NCBI RefSeq assembly: GCF_008041935.1
Contig: NZ_VKAC01000004.1
Location: 62,001 to 126,000 of the forward strand
Length of the DNA: 64,000 nucleotides
Direction: 5' to 3'
Source: Quadrisphaera setariae
GTDB taxonomy: Bacteria; Actinomycetota; Actinomycetes; Actinomycetales; Quadrisphaeraceae
In this document: one piece after another, positions 39,101 through 47,530 of the stretch
Layout of the letters: every line of letters begins with the position of its first letter
Position numbering within the stretch: the stretch's first letter is position 1
Translations under genes and position numbers: made by a program
The notes under the pieces: model-generated
Database searches by the model: none
The model's input: only the letters and a program-made list of their open reading frames with translations
What the model was told of the DNA's origin: nothing

Positions 39101-41428
39101 TTGGCCCCCACCACGGCGCTCCTGCCGACGCCCGTCGTCCGGACCGGGGACACCCCGGCCCGGGCGGCGGGCGCCGCCCAGCGCTCGACCACGAGGACGC
39201 ACTGCCCGTACTGCTCCCTGCAGTGCGGCATCCTCCTCACCGCCGGCGGCCGGCCCGCCACCCTCGAGCCCGACCCCGACTTCCCCACCAACCGCGGCGG
39301 ACTGTGCTCGAAGGGCTGGACGGCGCACGAGCTGCTCGACCACCCCGAGCGCCTGCTCACCCCGCTCGTGCGCGCCGTCCCCGGCGACCGCACCTCCCCG
39401 CTGGTGCCCGCCAGCTGGGAGGAGGCGCTCGACCGGGTCACCGCTGCCATCACCGGGACGCAGGCGCGCCACGGCCGTGACGCCGTCGGCGTCTTCGGCG
39501 GCGGGGGGCTGACCAACGAGAAGGCCTACGCCCTGGGCAAGTTCGCCCGGGTCGCGCTGCGGACCAGCGCCATCGACTACAACGGCCGGTTCTGCATGAG
39601 CAGCGCCGCCGCCGCGATGAACCGCGTCTTCGGCGTCGACAGGGGGCTCCCGTTCCCGCTGGCGGACCTGGCCGCCGCCGACGCCATCATGATCACCGGC
39701 GGCAACCCCGCCGCCACCATGCCCCCGGCGATGCAGCACTTCGACGCGGCCCGCGCCCGCGGCGCCTCGCTCGTCGTCGTCGACCCCCGCCGCACGCCCA
39801 CCGCGGCGGCGGCCGCCGCGCAGGGCGTGCACCTGGCGCCGGTGCCCGGCACCGACCTGCCGCTGCTGCTCGGGATGCTCCACGTGGCGGTGCGCGACGG
39901 CTTCGTGGACCGGGAGTACGTGGACACCCGCACCACCGGCTTCGACGCCGCAGCGGCCGCCGCCGCCCAGTGGTGGCCCGACCGCGTGGAGCGCACCACC
40001 GGCGTGCCCGAGGGCGACCTGCGCCGCGCCGTCCGGCTCATGGCGGCCGCCTCCCCGACTCGTGGGGGGGCTGGCGCCATCATGCTCTCCGGCCGCGGGG
40101 CCGAGCAGCACGCCAACGGCACCGACACCGTGCTCGCCCAGGCCAACCTCGCCCTCGCCCTCGGGCTGCCCGGCAGCCCCGGCTCCGGGTTCGGCACCGT
40201 CACTGGCCAGGGCAACGGCCAGGGAGGGCGCGAGCACGGCCTCAAGGCCGACCAGCTCCCCGGCTACCGCTCCATCTCCGACCCCGCCGCCCGCGCCCAC
40301 GTCGCCGGCGTCTGGGGCGTGGACCCGGACGCGCTGCCCGGCCCGGGCCGCTCCGCCTACGAGATGATCGACGCCCTCGGCAGCGCCGGCGGCGTGCGCG
40401 CCCTGCTCCTGCTGGCCTCCAACCCCGTGGTCTCCGCCCCGGACGCCGAGCGCGTGCGTCGCCGGCTCGCGGCGCTGGACCACCTCGTCGTCGTCGACTT
40501 CTTCCTGTCCGAGACCGCGGCCCTGGCCGACGTCGTCCTGCCGACGGCCCAGTGGGCCGAGGAGGCCGGCACCATGACCAACGTCGAGGGCCGCGTCATC
40601 CTGCGCCGCCGCGCGCTGGCGCCCCCGGACGGCGTCCGCGACGACCTCGAGCTGCTCAACGCCCTCGCCCACCGCCTCGACCTGCCCGCCGGGCTCGACG
40701 CCGACGCCGCGTTCCCCACCGAGCCGGAGGCCGTCTTCACCGAGCTGCGCCGCGCCAGCGCGGGCGGCCGCGCCGACTACTCGGGCATCACCTACGAGCG
40801 CCTGGAGGCCGAGCAGGGCGTGTTCTGGCCCTGCCCGTCGCTCGAGGGGCAGGACGACGACGGCGAGCAGCACCCCGGCACGCCGCGGCTGTTCGCCGAC
40901 GCCTTCCCCACGCACGACGGGCGCGCCCAGTGCGCGGTGGTCCGGTACACCCCGCGCGCCGAGCGCACCTCGGCCGGGGAGTTCCCGTACGTGCTCACCA
41001 CCGGCCGGACCATGGCCCAGTACCAGTCCGGCGCGCAGACCCGGCGCGTGCGCCAGCTGGTGATGACCGACCCCGACGCCCGCGCCGAGCTCCACCCCGA
41101 CCTCGCCCGCCGCCACGGCGTGGCCGACGGCGACCTCGTGCGCCTCACCACCCGCCGCGGCACCGCCCTGTTCCGGGCCCGCGTCACCAAGGACGTGGTC
41201 ACCGGGACGGTGTTCGTGCCGTTCCACTGGGGCGGGATGAGCGTGGCCAACGCCCTCACCGACACCCGCCTGGACCCGGTCAGCCGCATGCCGGAGTTCA
41301 AGGCGTGCGCCGTGCGCCTGGAGCGCCACGACCCCCACGACCCCCACGGCGCAGACGGCGCCGACATCGACTCCGTCGACCTGACCCGCGAGCCCGACCG
41401 CCACCCGACGACTGGAGAAGCCCGATGA
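39101..41428 (+). CDS. nasA: assimilatory nitrate reductase, molybdopterin catalytic subunit
   Basis: About 775 aa. The 4Fe-4S site is HCPYCSLQCG with C35, C38, C42 and C69 (GLCSKGW), and the molybdenum-ligand region is NGRFCMSSAAA (Cys165), as in NasA/NarB. It binds bis-MGD and reduces nitrate to nitrite. The C-terminal Molydop_binding domain contains LTTGRTMAQYQSGAQTRR and FVPFHWGGMSVANALT. It has no C-terminal 2Fe-2S extension and no flavin domain, so an external ferredoxin or flavoprotein must give electrons. No ATG or GTG precedes the cluster; TTG 39101, 2 bp after narK, is the most plausible start. Confidence 0.93.
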   Translation: MAPTTALLPTPVVRTGDTPARAAGAAQRSTTRTHCPYCSLQCGILLTAGGRPATLEPDPDFPTNRGGLCSKGWTAHELLDHPERLLTPLVRAVPGDRTSPLVPASWEEALDRVTAAITGTQARHGRDAVGVFGGGGLTNEKAYALGKFARVALRTSAIDYNGRFCMSSAAAAMNRVFGVDRGLPFPLADLAAADAIMITGGNPAATMPPAMQHFDAARARGASLVVVDPRRTPTAAAAAAQGVHLAPVPGTDLPLLLGMLHVAVRDGFVDREYVDTRTTGFDAAAAAAAQWWPDRVERTTGVPEGDLRRAVRLMAAASPTRGGAGAIMLSGRGAEQHANGTDTVLAQANLALALGLPGSPGSGFGTVTGQGNGQGGREHGLKADQLPGYRSISDPAARAHVAGVWGVDPDALPGPGRSAYEMIDALGSAGGVRALLLLASNPVVSAPDAERVRRRLAALDHLVVVDFFLSETAALADVVLPTAQWAEEAGTMTNVEGRVILRRRALAPPDGVRDDLELLNALAHRLDLPAGLDADAAFPTEPEAVFTELRRASAGGRADYSGITYERLEAEQGVFWPCPSLEGQDDDGEQHPGTPRLFADAFPTHDGRAQCAVVRYTPRAERTSAGEFPYVLTTGRTMAQYQSGAQTRRVRQLVMTDPDARAELHPDLARRHGVADGDLVRLTTRRGTALFRARVTKDVVTGTVFVPFHWGGMSVANALTDTRLDPVSRMPEFKACAVRLERHDPHDPHGADGADIDSVDLTREPDRHPTTGEAR

Positions 41429-41772
41429 GCTCGACCTTCCGCTTCCTGCAGGGGGTCTTCCCCGTCACCGGGGCCGGCCTCGACAAGCACGCGCTGCTCG
41501 ACGAGTCCCTCACCTACGAGGTGCCCGAGGGCCGGCGCGCGCAGGTCCTGTACTTCCGCGGCGGCAACGCCAGCGACGAGCTGGTCATCGTCGTCCTGGT
41601 CCGCGACGGGGTGCCGATGCGCTGGTTCCCGATCGGCGCCAAGGGGGACGTGCACGTGCCGCTGCGGGTGGTGGAGGACGTCGAGGCCGGTGAGGTGCTC
41701 GAGCTGCACCTGGCCGCGCCGTCGGGGCTCGTGGCGAGCGTCGTCGTCGACCTGGGTCTCGTCGAGGTCTGA
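41425..41772 (+). CDS. 115-aa protein of unknown function in the nitrate operon
   Basis: I do not recognise a family. The protein is predicted mostly beta: FRFLQGVFPVTGAGLDK, then LTYEVPEGRRAQVLYFRGG, DELVIVVLVRDGVPMRWFPIG, then HVPLRVVEDVEAGEVLELHLAAP and VVVDLGLVEV. It contains no cysteine or histidine cluster and no signal peptide, so it is not a redox carrier; one His at residue 24 and one near 82 are seen. The ATG overlaps the nasA stop (ATGA) and it ends 11 bp before nirB, so it is co-translated with both reductases. A chaperone, adaptor or allosteric role for NasA or NirB is possible; this is inference. Confidence 0.8.
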   Translation: MSSTFRFLQGVFPVTGAGLDKHALLDESLTYEVPEGRRAQVLYFRGGNASDELVIVVLVRDGVPMRWFPIGAKGDVHVPLRVVEDVEAGEVLELHLAAPSGLVASVVVDLGLVEV

Positions 41773-41783
41773 GGAGAGTCCTG

Positions 41784-44429
41784 ATGCACATGAAGAAGCA
41801 GCCCGGCGCGAAGCGCCACCTGGTGCTGGTCGGCAACGGCATGGCCGGCGCGAGGCTCCTGGAGGAGCTGCTTGAGCGCGGCGCCTCCGACCAGTTCGAG
41901 ATCACCGTCTTCGGCGACGAGCCGTACGGCAACTACAACCGGATCATGCTGTCGCACGTCCTGGCCGGCGAGGACGGCGAGGAGTCGATCTACCTCAACG
42001 AGATCGGCTGGTACGCCGAGAACGGCATCGAGCTGCGCTCCGGGGTGCGCGTCGTCGACATCGACCTGCCCGCGAAGGAGGTCGTCGGCGCCGACGGCGG
42101 CCGCACGGCCTACGACGTCGTCGTCATCGCCACCGGCTCCTCCCCGCACTTCCCGCCGATGGACGGGCTGCGCCGCGAGGACGGCTCCCTGCTGCCGGGC
42201 GTCTCGGGCTTCCGGTCGCTCGACGAGACGCGGGCGATGCTCGAGGAGGCCCGTCGCTACGGCACAGCCAGCACGCCCGCGAAGGCAGTGGTCATCGGCG
42301 GCGGGCTGCTGGGCCTGGAGGCGGCCAAGGGCCTGCAGAACCACGGCCTGGACGTCAGCGTCATCCACTCCCCGGCGCACCTCATGAACCAGCAGCTCGA
42401 CGCCGAGGCCGGCGCGGTGCTGCGCCGCTCCATCGAGGAGGCGGGCATCTCCGTGGTCACCGGGGCCCGCACCACGGGGCTGACGGCGTGCACCGAGAAG
42501 GGCCGCGTCTCCGGCGTCACCCTCAAGGACGGGCGCACCTTCCCCGCCGACATGGTGGTCGTCACCGCCGGCATCCGCCCCAACACCGACGTCGGCGTGC
42601 GCGCCGGGCTCGTGGTGGAGCGCGGCATCGTCGTCGACGACCAGATGCGCTGCGTCGACCAGCCGCTGGGGGACGGCGACGGCGGGCTCGGCGGTCACGT
42701 GTTCGCGCTCGGGGAGTGCGCCCAGCACCGCGGTGAGACGTACGGCCTGGTGGCCCCCCTGTGGGAGCAGGCCACCGTGCTGGCCGACGTGCTGACCGGC
42801 GCCGACCCGGACGCCGCCTACCACGGCTCGAAGACGTCGACCAAGCTCAAGGTGGCCGGTGTCGACGTCGCCTCCATCGGCCAGTCCGGCCCGGTGCACC
42901 CCGAGGACGAGCACGTCGTCTTCTCCGACGCCCGCCGCGGGCTCTACCAGTCCGTGGTGGTGCGCGACGGCCGCCTGGTCGGCGCGACCCTGCTGGGCGA
43001 CACCCGCAAGACCGCCGCTCTGCAGCAGGCCTTCGACCGCGGGCTGCCGCTGCCCGAGCAGCGCGTGGAGCTGCTCTTCGACCTGGGCGCGGGCGGGGAG
43101 ACCTCCGTGGAGGACCTCGCTGACGACGCCCAGGTCTGCAACTGCAACGGCGTCACCAAGGGCGACATCTGCGGTGCCGTGGCCGGAGGGTGTTCGTCCG
43201 TGAAGGGCGTCATGGACGCCACCCGCGCCGGCAAGGGCTGCGGCTCGTGCAAGGAGGTCGTCGGCAAGCTCGTCGAGCACGCCGTCGCCGCCGGCGGCGG
43301 GGCGCTCACCGAGGACCCGTCGGTCCACTGGTACGTGCCCGGCGTGCCGCTGCGCAAGGACGAGCTGGTCGCCGCCATCCGCGAGCAGCACCTCACGTCG
43401 GTCTCGGCCGTCTTCGCGGCCCTCGCGCCCGGCGGCGCCGAGGACGCGAAGTCGAAGATGGGCCTCACCTCGCTGCTGCGGACCCTGTGGCCGACGGAGT
43501 TCGTCGACGAGCGCGACGCCCGGTTCATCAACGACCGCGTCCACGCCAACATCCAGCGCGACGGCACCTTCAGCGTGGTCCCGCAGATGAAGGGCGGGGT
43601 CACCACCCCCGACCAGCTGCGGCGCATCGCCGACGTCGCCGACAAGTACGGCGTCGGGATGCTCAAGGTCACCGGCGGCCAGCGCATCGACATGCTCGGC
43701 GTGAAGAAGGAGGACCTGCCCGGGGTGTGGGCCGACCTCGACATGCCGTCGGGGTACGCCTACGGCAAGTCGATGCGCACGGTGAAGACGTGCGTCGGCA
43801 CCGACTACTGCCGCTTCGGGCTGGGCGACTCCACCGCGCTGGGCATCGCGCTGGAGGAGCGCTTCCAGGGCATCGAGACCCCCGCCAAGCTCAAGCTCGG
43901 CGTGGTGGGCTGCCCCCGCAACTGCGCCGAGGCCTACGTCAAGGACGTCGGCGTCGTCGCCATCGGCAACGGCAAGTGGGAGGTCTACGTGGGCGGGGCC
44001 GCAGGCGCCTCCGTGCGCAAGGCCGACCTGCTCGCCACCGTCGACTCGCCCGAGGCGGTCATCCAGCTCACGGGGCGGTTCATCCAGTTCTACCGGACCT
44101 GGGGCAACTGGCTGGAGCGCACCTACGACTTCGTGCCGCGCCTGTCGATCGAGCGGGTCCGGCTGGTGCTGGTCGAGGACTCCGACGGGATGTGCGCGCA
44201 GCTCGACGAGGAGATCGACGCCGCCTGCGCCGCCTACCGCGACCCGTGGAAGGAGCGCGAGGCCCCCGACGCCCCGGGCCGCTTCTCCGCTCCGGCGCTG
44301 CCGCTGCTGCCGCTGCCGGTGGTCCCGCGCCGCCCCATGGGCGCCCCCGGCGGCACCCCCCGCGACCAGCTCCCCGTCGAGATCGTCATGCCGAACGAGG
44401 AGGCCCTCATGGCTGGAGCACAGCAGTGA
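41784..44429 (+). CDS. nirB: NADH-dependent nitrite reductase large subunit NirB
   Basis: An 881-aa flavo-sirohaem enzyme that reduces nitrite to ammonium. The N-terminal pyridine-nucleotide oxidoreductase has HLVLVGNGMAGARLLEEL and the NADH site AVVIGGGLLGLEAA. A BFD-like 2Fe-2S site has Cys452, Cys454, Cys486 and Cys489 (VCNCNG and GCGSC). The sirohaem/4Fe-4S site has Cys670, Cys676 (TCVGTDYCRFGLGD) and Cys710, Cys714 (GCPRNCAEA). The C-terminal approximately 60 residues are Pro-rich and ordinary in this family. Its sirohaem should come from the cysG and cbiX products encoded downstream. Confidence 0.96.
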   Translation: MHMKKQPGAKRHLVLVGNGMAGARLLEELLERGASDQFEITVFGDEPYGNYNRIMLSHVLAGEDGEESIYLNEIGWYAENGIELRSGVRVVDIDLPAKEVVGADGGRTAYDVVVIATGSSPHFPPMDGLRREDGSLLPGVSGFRSLDETRAMLEEARRYGTASTPAKAVVIGGGLLGLEAAKGLQNHGLDVSVIHSPAHLMNQQLDAEAGAVLRRSIEEAGISVVTGARTTGLTACTEKGRVSGVTLKDGRTFPADMVVVTAGIRPNTDVGVRAGLVVERGIVVDDQMRCVDQPLGDGDGGLGGHVFALGECAQHRGETYGLVAPLWEQATVLADVLTGADPDAAYHGSKTSTKLKVAGVDVASIGQSGPVHPEDEHVVFSDARRGLYQSVVVRDGRLVGATLLGDTRKTAALQQAFDRGLPLPEQRVELLFDLGAGGETSVEDLADDAQVCNCNGVTKGDICGAVAGGCSSVKGVMDATRAGKGCGSCKEVVGKLVEHAVAAGGGALTEDPSVHWYVPGVPLRKDELVAAIREQHLTSVSAVFAALAPGGAEDAKSKMGLTSLLRTLWPTEFVDERDARFINDRVHANIQRDGTFSVVPQMKGGVTTPDQLRRIADVADKYGVGMLKVTGGQRIDMLGVKKEDLPGVWADLDMPSGYAYGKSMRTVKTCVGTDYCRFGLGDSTALGIALEERFQGIETPAKLKLGVVGCPRNCAEAYVKDVGVVAIGNGKWEVYVGGAAGASVRKADLLATVDSPEAVIQLTGRFIQFYRTWGNWLERTYDFVPRLSIERVRLVLVEDSDGMCAQLDEEIDAACAAYRDPWKEREAPDAPGRFSAPALPLLPLPVVPRRPMGAPGGTPRDQLPVEIVMPNEEALMAGAQQ

Positions 44430-44782
44430 CGCTCACCGACACGACCAGCAGGACGACGACGACGGCCGGCGTGCGGGTCGCCGCGCTCGCGGAGATCCCT
44501 CCGGGGGAGGGGCGCGCCTACGTCGTGCAGGGCGCTCAGGTGGCGGTGTTCCACCACCGCGACGGCCGCGTCTCCGCCGTCGACGCCGTCTGCCCCCACT
44601 CCGGCGGGCCGCTGGCCGACGGGCAGATCGACTCCTGCGTGGTGATCTGCCCGCTGCACCTCAACACGTGGGACCTGCGCACCGGGGCCTCCACCTCCGG
44701 CCAGGCCCCGGTGCGCGTGCACGGCGTGGCCGTCGTCGACGCCCCCGACGGTCCCCAGGTCCACGTCACCCCCGCCCGCTGA
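44426..44782 (+). CDS. nirD: nitrite reductase small subunit NirD, Rieske type
   Basis: A 118-aa Rieske-fold protein. The cluster ligands CPHSGGPLADG and CPLHLNTWDL give C-x-H and C-x2-H with the usual spacing. Many NirD proteins have lost these ligands; here all four are kept, so a 2Fe-2S cluster is likely. GTG 44426 overlaps the nirB stop (GTGA). It forms a complex with NirB and is the last gene of the narK operon. Confidence 0.93.
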   Translation: MTLTDTTSRTTTTAGVRVAALAEIPPGEGRAYVVQGAQVAVFHHRDGRVSAVDAVCPHSGGPLADGQIDSCVVICPLHLNTWDLRTGASTSGQAPVRVHGVAVVDAPDGPQVHVTPAR

Positions 44783-44801
44783 CCCGCCCGCCCGTCCCTT
44801 C

Positions 44802-44910
44802 TCGCACTTTTCGTGGCAAGTGCCCCAACGACGCCTTCCTTCCCGCACTTGCCGCGGAGAGTGCGGGAGGGACGGGTGCCGGAAGCGCACTCGCCGTGGA
44901 AAGCGCGAAG
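44802..44910. repeat. cluster of three REP-like palindromic units
   Basis: Three related copies of a CGCACTt-GCCGyGGA-AGTGCG pattern. Unit 1 is GCACTT / AAGTGC (44804-44823). Unit 2 is TCCCGCACT / AGTGCGGGA (44841-44868), extendable by three further pairs. Unit 3 (44885-44907) is imperfect. They share the central GCCGyGGA loop. The cluster follows nirD and can form consecutive hairpins, possibly ending transcription or protecting the 3' end. Confidence 0.7.
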
Positions 44911-44960
44911 GGGGCGGGGAAGGACCGCAGGGGCTCACAAGATCCACACCGGGGTGAGAG

Positions 44961-45026
44961 GCCAGTCGCAACAGACCGCAACCTGACGCAACACCGACGT
45001 CACACACCCCGGGCACCCTCGTCCGC
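44961..45026 (+). promoter_or_regulatory. cysG-operon promoter with CGCAAC repeats
   Basis: CGCAAC occurs at 44967, 44977 and 44987, exactly 10 bp apart, on one face of the helix. The third copy runs on as CGCAACAC directly into CGACGTCACACA (44995-45006), a word also present before narK. CACCCT at 45014-45019 fits the -10 position of a leaderless transcript starting at ATG 45027. The half-site spacing resembles GlnR-type or NnaR-type operators; which protein binds is not shown. Confidence 0.55.
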
Positions 45027-46319
45027 ATGAGCCCGAACTACCCGCTGCACCTCGACCTGGAGGGGCGCCGCGCCGTCGTCGTCGGCGGCGGCCCCGTCGC
45101 CGCCCGCCGCGCCCGCGGCCTCCTCGAGGCCGGAGCGGACGTCCTGCTCGTGGCCCCCCAGGCCTGCGAGGAGGTCACCGAGCTCGACGAGTCCGGCCGG
45201 ATCACCTGGCGGCGCGGCCGGTTCGCCGCCTCCGACCTCGACGGCGCCTGGCTCGTCCACACCGCCACCGGCGTGCCCCGCACCGACGACGCCGTCGCGG
45301 CCGAGGCCACCTCGCGCAGGATCTGGTGCGTGCGCGCCGACCGCGGCGAGGGGCACACCCGCTCCCGCGCCTGGACACCCGCCGTCGTCCGCCACGACGA
45401 CGTGCTCGTCTCCGTCACCGCCGGCGGCGACCCCCGCCGCGCCACCGCCGTCCGCGACGGCGTGCGCCTGGGCCTCACCTCCGGCGCGCTCCCGCTGCGC
45501 CGCCACCGCCGCCCCACCGGCCCCGACGGCACCGCACCGGCCATCGGCCGCGTCACCCTCGTCGGCGGCGGCCCCGGCGACGCCTCCCTCATCACCCTCG
45601 CCGGACGGCGGGCGCTCGCGGAGGCCGACGTCGTCGTCGTCGACAGGCTCGCCCCGCGCGACCTCCTGGCGGAGCTGGACGCCGACGTGGAGGTCGTCGA
45701 CGTCGGCAAGGCCCCCGACCACCACCCGGTGCCGCAGCGCGAGATCGAGCGGGTGCTCGTCGACCGCGCCCTCCGGGGCCTGCGGGTGGTGCGCCTCAAG
45801 GGCGGCGACGGCTACGTCTTCGGCCGCGGCGGGGAGGAGCTCGCCGCCTGCCGCGCCGCGGGCGTCCCGTGCGACGTGGTCCCGGGCATCACCAGCGCCC
45901 TCGCCGTGCCCGCCGCCGCGGGCATCCCCGTCACCCACCGCGGCGTCTCCCGCTCGGTGACCGTCATGACCGGCCACGACTCCCTCGGCGGCGACGAGCT
46001 GCTCGACCTCGCCGCCCAGACCCGCCGCGGCGGCACCCTCGTGGTGCTCATGGGCGTCTCGCGGCTCGCTGAGCTGGCCGAGGGGCTCGTCACGCACGGA
46101 GCCGACCCGCAGCTGCCCGTGGCGGTGGTCGAGAGCGGCTGCACCCCGCAGCAGCGGACGACGACGGCGACGCTCGCCGACGCCGCGGCCGTGGCCGAGC
46201 GCCGGGGCGTGAAGGCCCCCGCGGTGCTCGTCATCGGCGCCGTGGCCGCGATGGCCCACGGCAGCGACTCCCGGTCCACGCGCGCCGCGCGCTCCGCGGC
46301 CACCGCTCCCTCCCCGTGA
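45027..46319 (+). CDS. cysG: sirohaem synthase (CysG-like: dehydrogenase + uroporphyrinogen-III methyltransferase)
   Basis: A 430-aa bifunctional protein. The N-terminal precorrin-2 dehydrogenase domain has AVVVGGGPVAARRARGLLEAGA and an NAD-binding Asp/Thr set. The methyltransferase domain (about 175-410) shows VTLVGGGPGDASLITLAGRRALAEAD, VVRLKGGDGYVFGRGGEEL and PVTHRGVSRSVTVMTGH, the SUMT signatures. The ferrochelatase function is probably supplied by the CbiX-like protein encoded two genes later. It provides sirohaem for NirB. It starts the second nitrogen operon and its stop overlaps the next gene. Confidence 0.93.
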   Translation: MSPNYPLHLDLEGRRAVVVGGGPVAARRARGLLEAGADVLLVAPQACEEVTELDESGRITWRRGRFAASDLDGAWLVHTATGVPRTDDAVAAEATSRRIWCVRADRGEGHTRSRAWTPAVVRHDDVLVSVTAGGDPRRATAVRDGVRLGLTSGALPLRRHRRPTGPDGTAPAIGRVTLVGGGPGDASLITLAGRRALAEADVVVVDRLAPRDLLAELDADVEVVDVGKAPDHHPVPQREIERVLVDRALRGLRVVRLKGGDGYVFGRGGEELAACRAAGVPCDVVPGITSALAVPAAAGIPVTHRGVSRSVTVMTGHDSLGGDELLDLAAQTRRGGTLVVLMGVSRLAELAEGLVTHGADPQLPVAVVESGCTPQQRTTTATLADAAAVAERRGVKAPAVLVIGAVAAMAHGSDSRSTRAARSAATAPSP

Positions 46320-47530
46320 GCAGCGCGACGACGACCGGGCGGATGATCGAGTCGATGACACCCGCCACCGGCTCAGGCCCCGGCTCCTGCTCCGAGCTCG
46401 ACCCCGCCCAGCTGCTCGGCGCCACCATCGGCGTGACGAGCCACCGCCGCTCCGACGAGCTCATCGCCACCTTCACCCGGCGCGGCGCCGACGTCGTGCA
46501 CGCCCCGACGATGCGCATCGTCCCCATCACCGAGGACGCGGCCCTGGTGGCCGACACCCGCGCCGCCATCGCCGACCCTCCCGACGTGCTCGTGGTGACC
46601 ACCGCCATCGGGCTGCGCGGCTGGATCTCCGCCGCGGAGGCCCACGGCCTCGACGAGGCGCTCGTCGAGGCGCTGTCCGGCGCGCAGGTGCTGGCCCGCG
46701 GCCCGAAGGCCCGCGGCGCGGTGCGGGCCGCGGGCCTGTCGGAGGCCTGGACGGCCGCCAGCGAGCAGACCGCCGAGGCCGTCGAGCACCTGCTCGCCCA
46801 GGGCGTGCGGGGCCGCTCGGTGCTCGTGCAGCTGCACGGGGCGGCCGGCCTGGAGGACCTGGAGCCGTTGCGGGCCGCCGGCGCCGACCTGCGCACGGTG
46901 GCCGTCTACCGCTGGGAGCCCCCGGAGGACCCGGGCGCCGTCGACCGGCTGGTCGACGCCCTCGCCGCTCGCAGCCTCGACGCGGTGACCTTCACCTCCG
47001 CGCCCGGGGCGGTGGCGCTGCTGGAGGCCGCCGAGCGCCGCGGCAGGCTTCCGGAGGTGCTCGCCGCGATGGACGGCAGCCCTCGGGGTGGCAGCGCACC
47101 GGTGGTGTGCTGCGCCGTCGGCGACGTCACCGCCGCGCCCCTGCGCGAGCGCGGCGTGGAACCCCTCGTGCCCGACCGCTGGCGCCTGGGCGCCCTCATG
47201 CGGTGCCTGTCGGCGCACCTCGCCGACCACCCCCGCGCCCGCGTGGCCACCCCGGCCGGTGAGCTGGTCGTCCGCGCCCGCGCCGCCGTGCTCGACGGCC
47301 GGGTGCTCGACCTCGCGCCCGGCCCGCTGGCGCTCCTGGCCCGGCTGGCGGCTGAGCCCGGCCGCGTCGTCGGACGCGCCGAGCTGCTGTCCGAGCTGCC
47401 CACCGCCACCGACGGGCACGCGGTGGAGGTGGTGGTGGCGCGGCTGCGCGCGGCGCTGCCCCGCGGCGCGGGCGCCGAGCCGCTGGTGCGCACGGTGGTC
47501 AAGCGCGGCTACGCCCTGGAGGTGGCGTGA
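46316..47530 (+). CDS. nnaR: HemD-like winged-helix regulator of nitrogen assimilation (NnaR type)
   Basis: A 404-aa fusion. The first approximately 275 residues match uroporphyrinogen-III synthase: LGATIGVTSHRRSDELIATFTRRGADVVHAPTM, then LVVTTAIGLRGWI and VTFTSAPGAVALLEAA. The C-terminal approximately 100 residues are an OmpR-type winged helix: LDLAPGPLALLARLAAEPGRVVGRAELL, then VEVVVARLRAAL and TVVKRGYALEV. Streptomyces NnaR and its mycobacterial homologue have this architecture and activate nitrate and nitrite genes with GlnR. Placement between cysG and cbiX fits. It overlaps both neighbours by 4 bases. Whether the HemD part is still an enzyme or only senses a ligand cannot be told here. 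Confidence 0.88.
   Translation: MSSATTTGRMIESMTPATGSGPGSCSELDPAQLLGATIGVTSHRRSDELIATFTRRGADVVHAPTMRIVPITEDAALVADTRAAIADPPDVLVVTTAIGLRGWISAAEAHGLDEALVEALSGAQVLARGPKARGAVRAAGLSEAWTAASEQTAEAVEHLLAQGVRGRSVLVQLHGAAGLEDLEPLRAAGADLRTVAVYRWEPPEDPGAVDRLVDALAARSLDAVTFTSAPGAVALLEAAERRGRLPEVLAAMDGSPRGGSAPVVCCAVGDVTAAPLRERGVEPLVPDRWRLGALMRCLSAHLADHPRARVATPAGELVVRARAAVLDGRVLDLAPGPLALLARLAAEPGRVVGRAELLSELPTATDGHAVEVVVARLRAALPRGAGAEPLVRTVVKRGYALEVA

Noticed and set aside
39056-41404. 782-codon reverse frame over the nitrate reductase gene
   Set aside because: A shadow of the nasA reading frame; the forward protein has all the cofactor ligands.
44961-45006. CGCAAC repeats as an origin of replication or iteron array
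   Set aside because: Only three units, directly at a promoter, with no DnaA boxes or replication gene nearby; a regulatory role is simpler.
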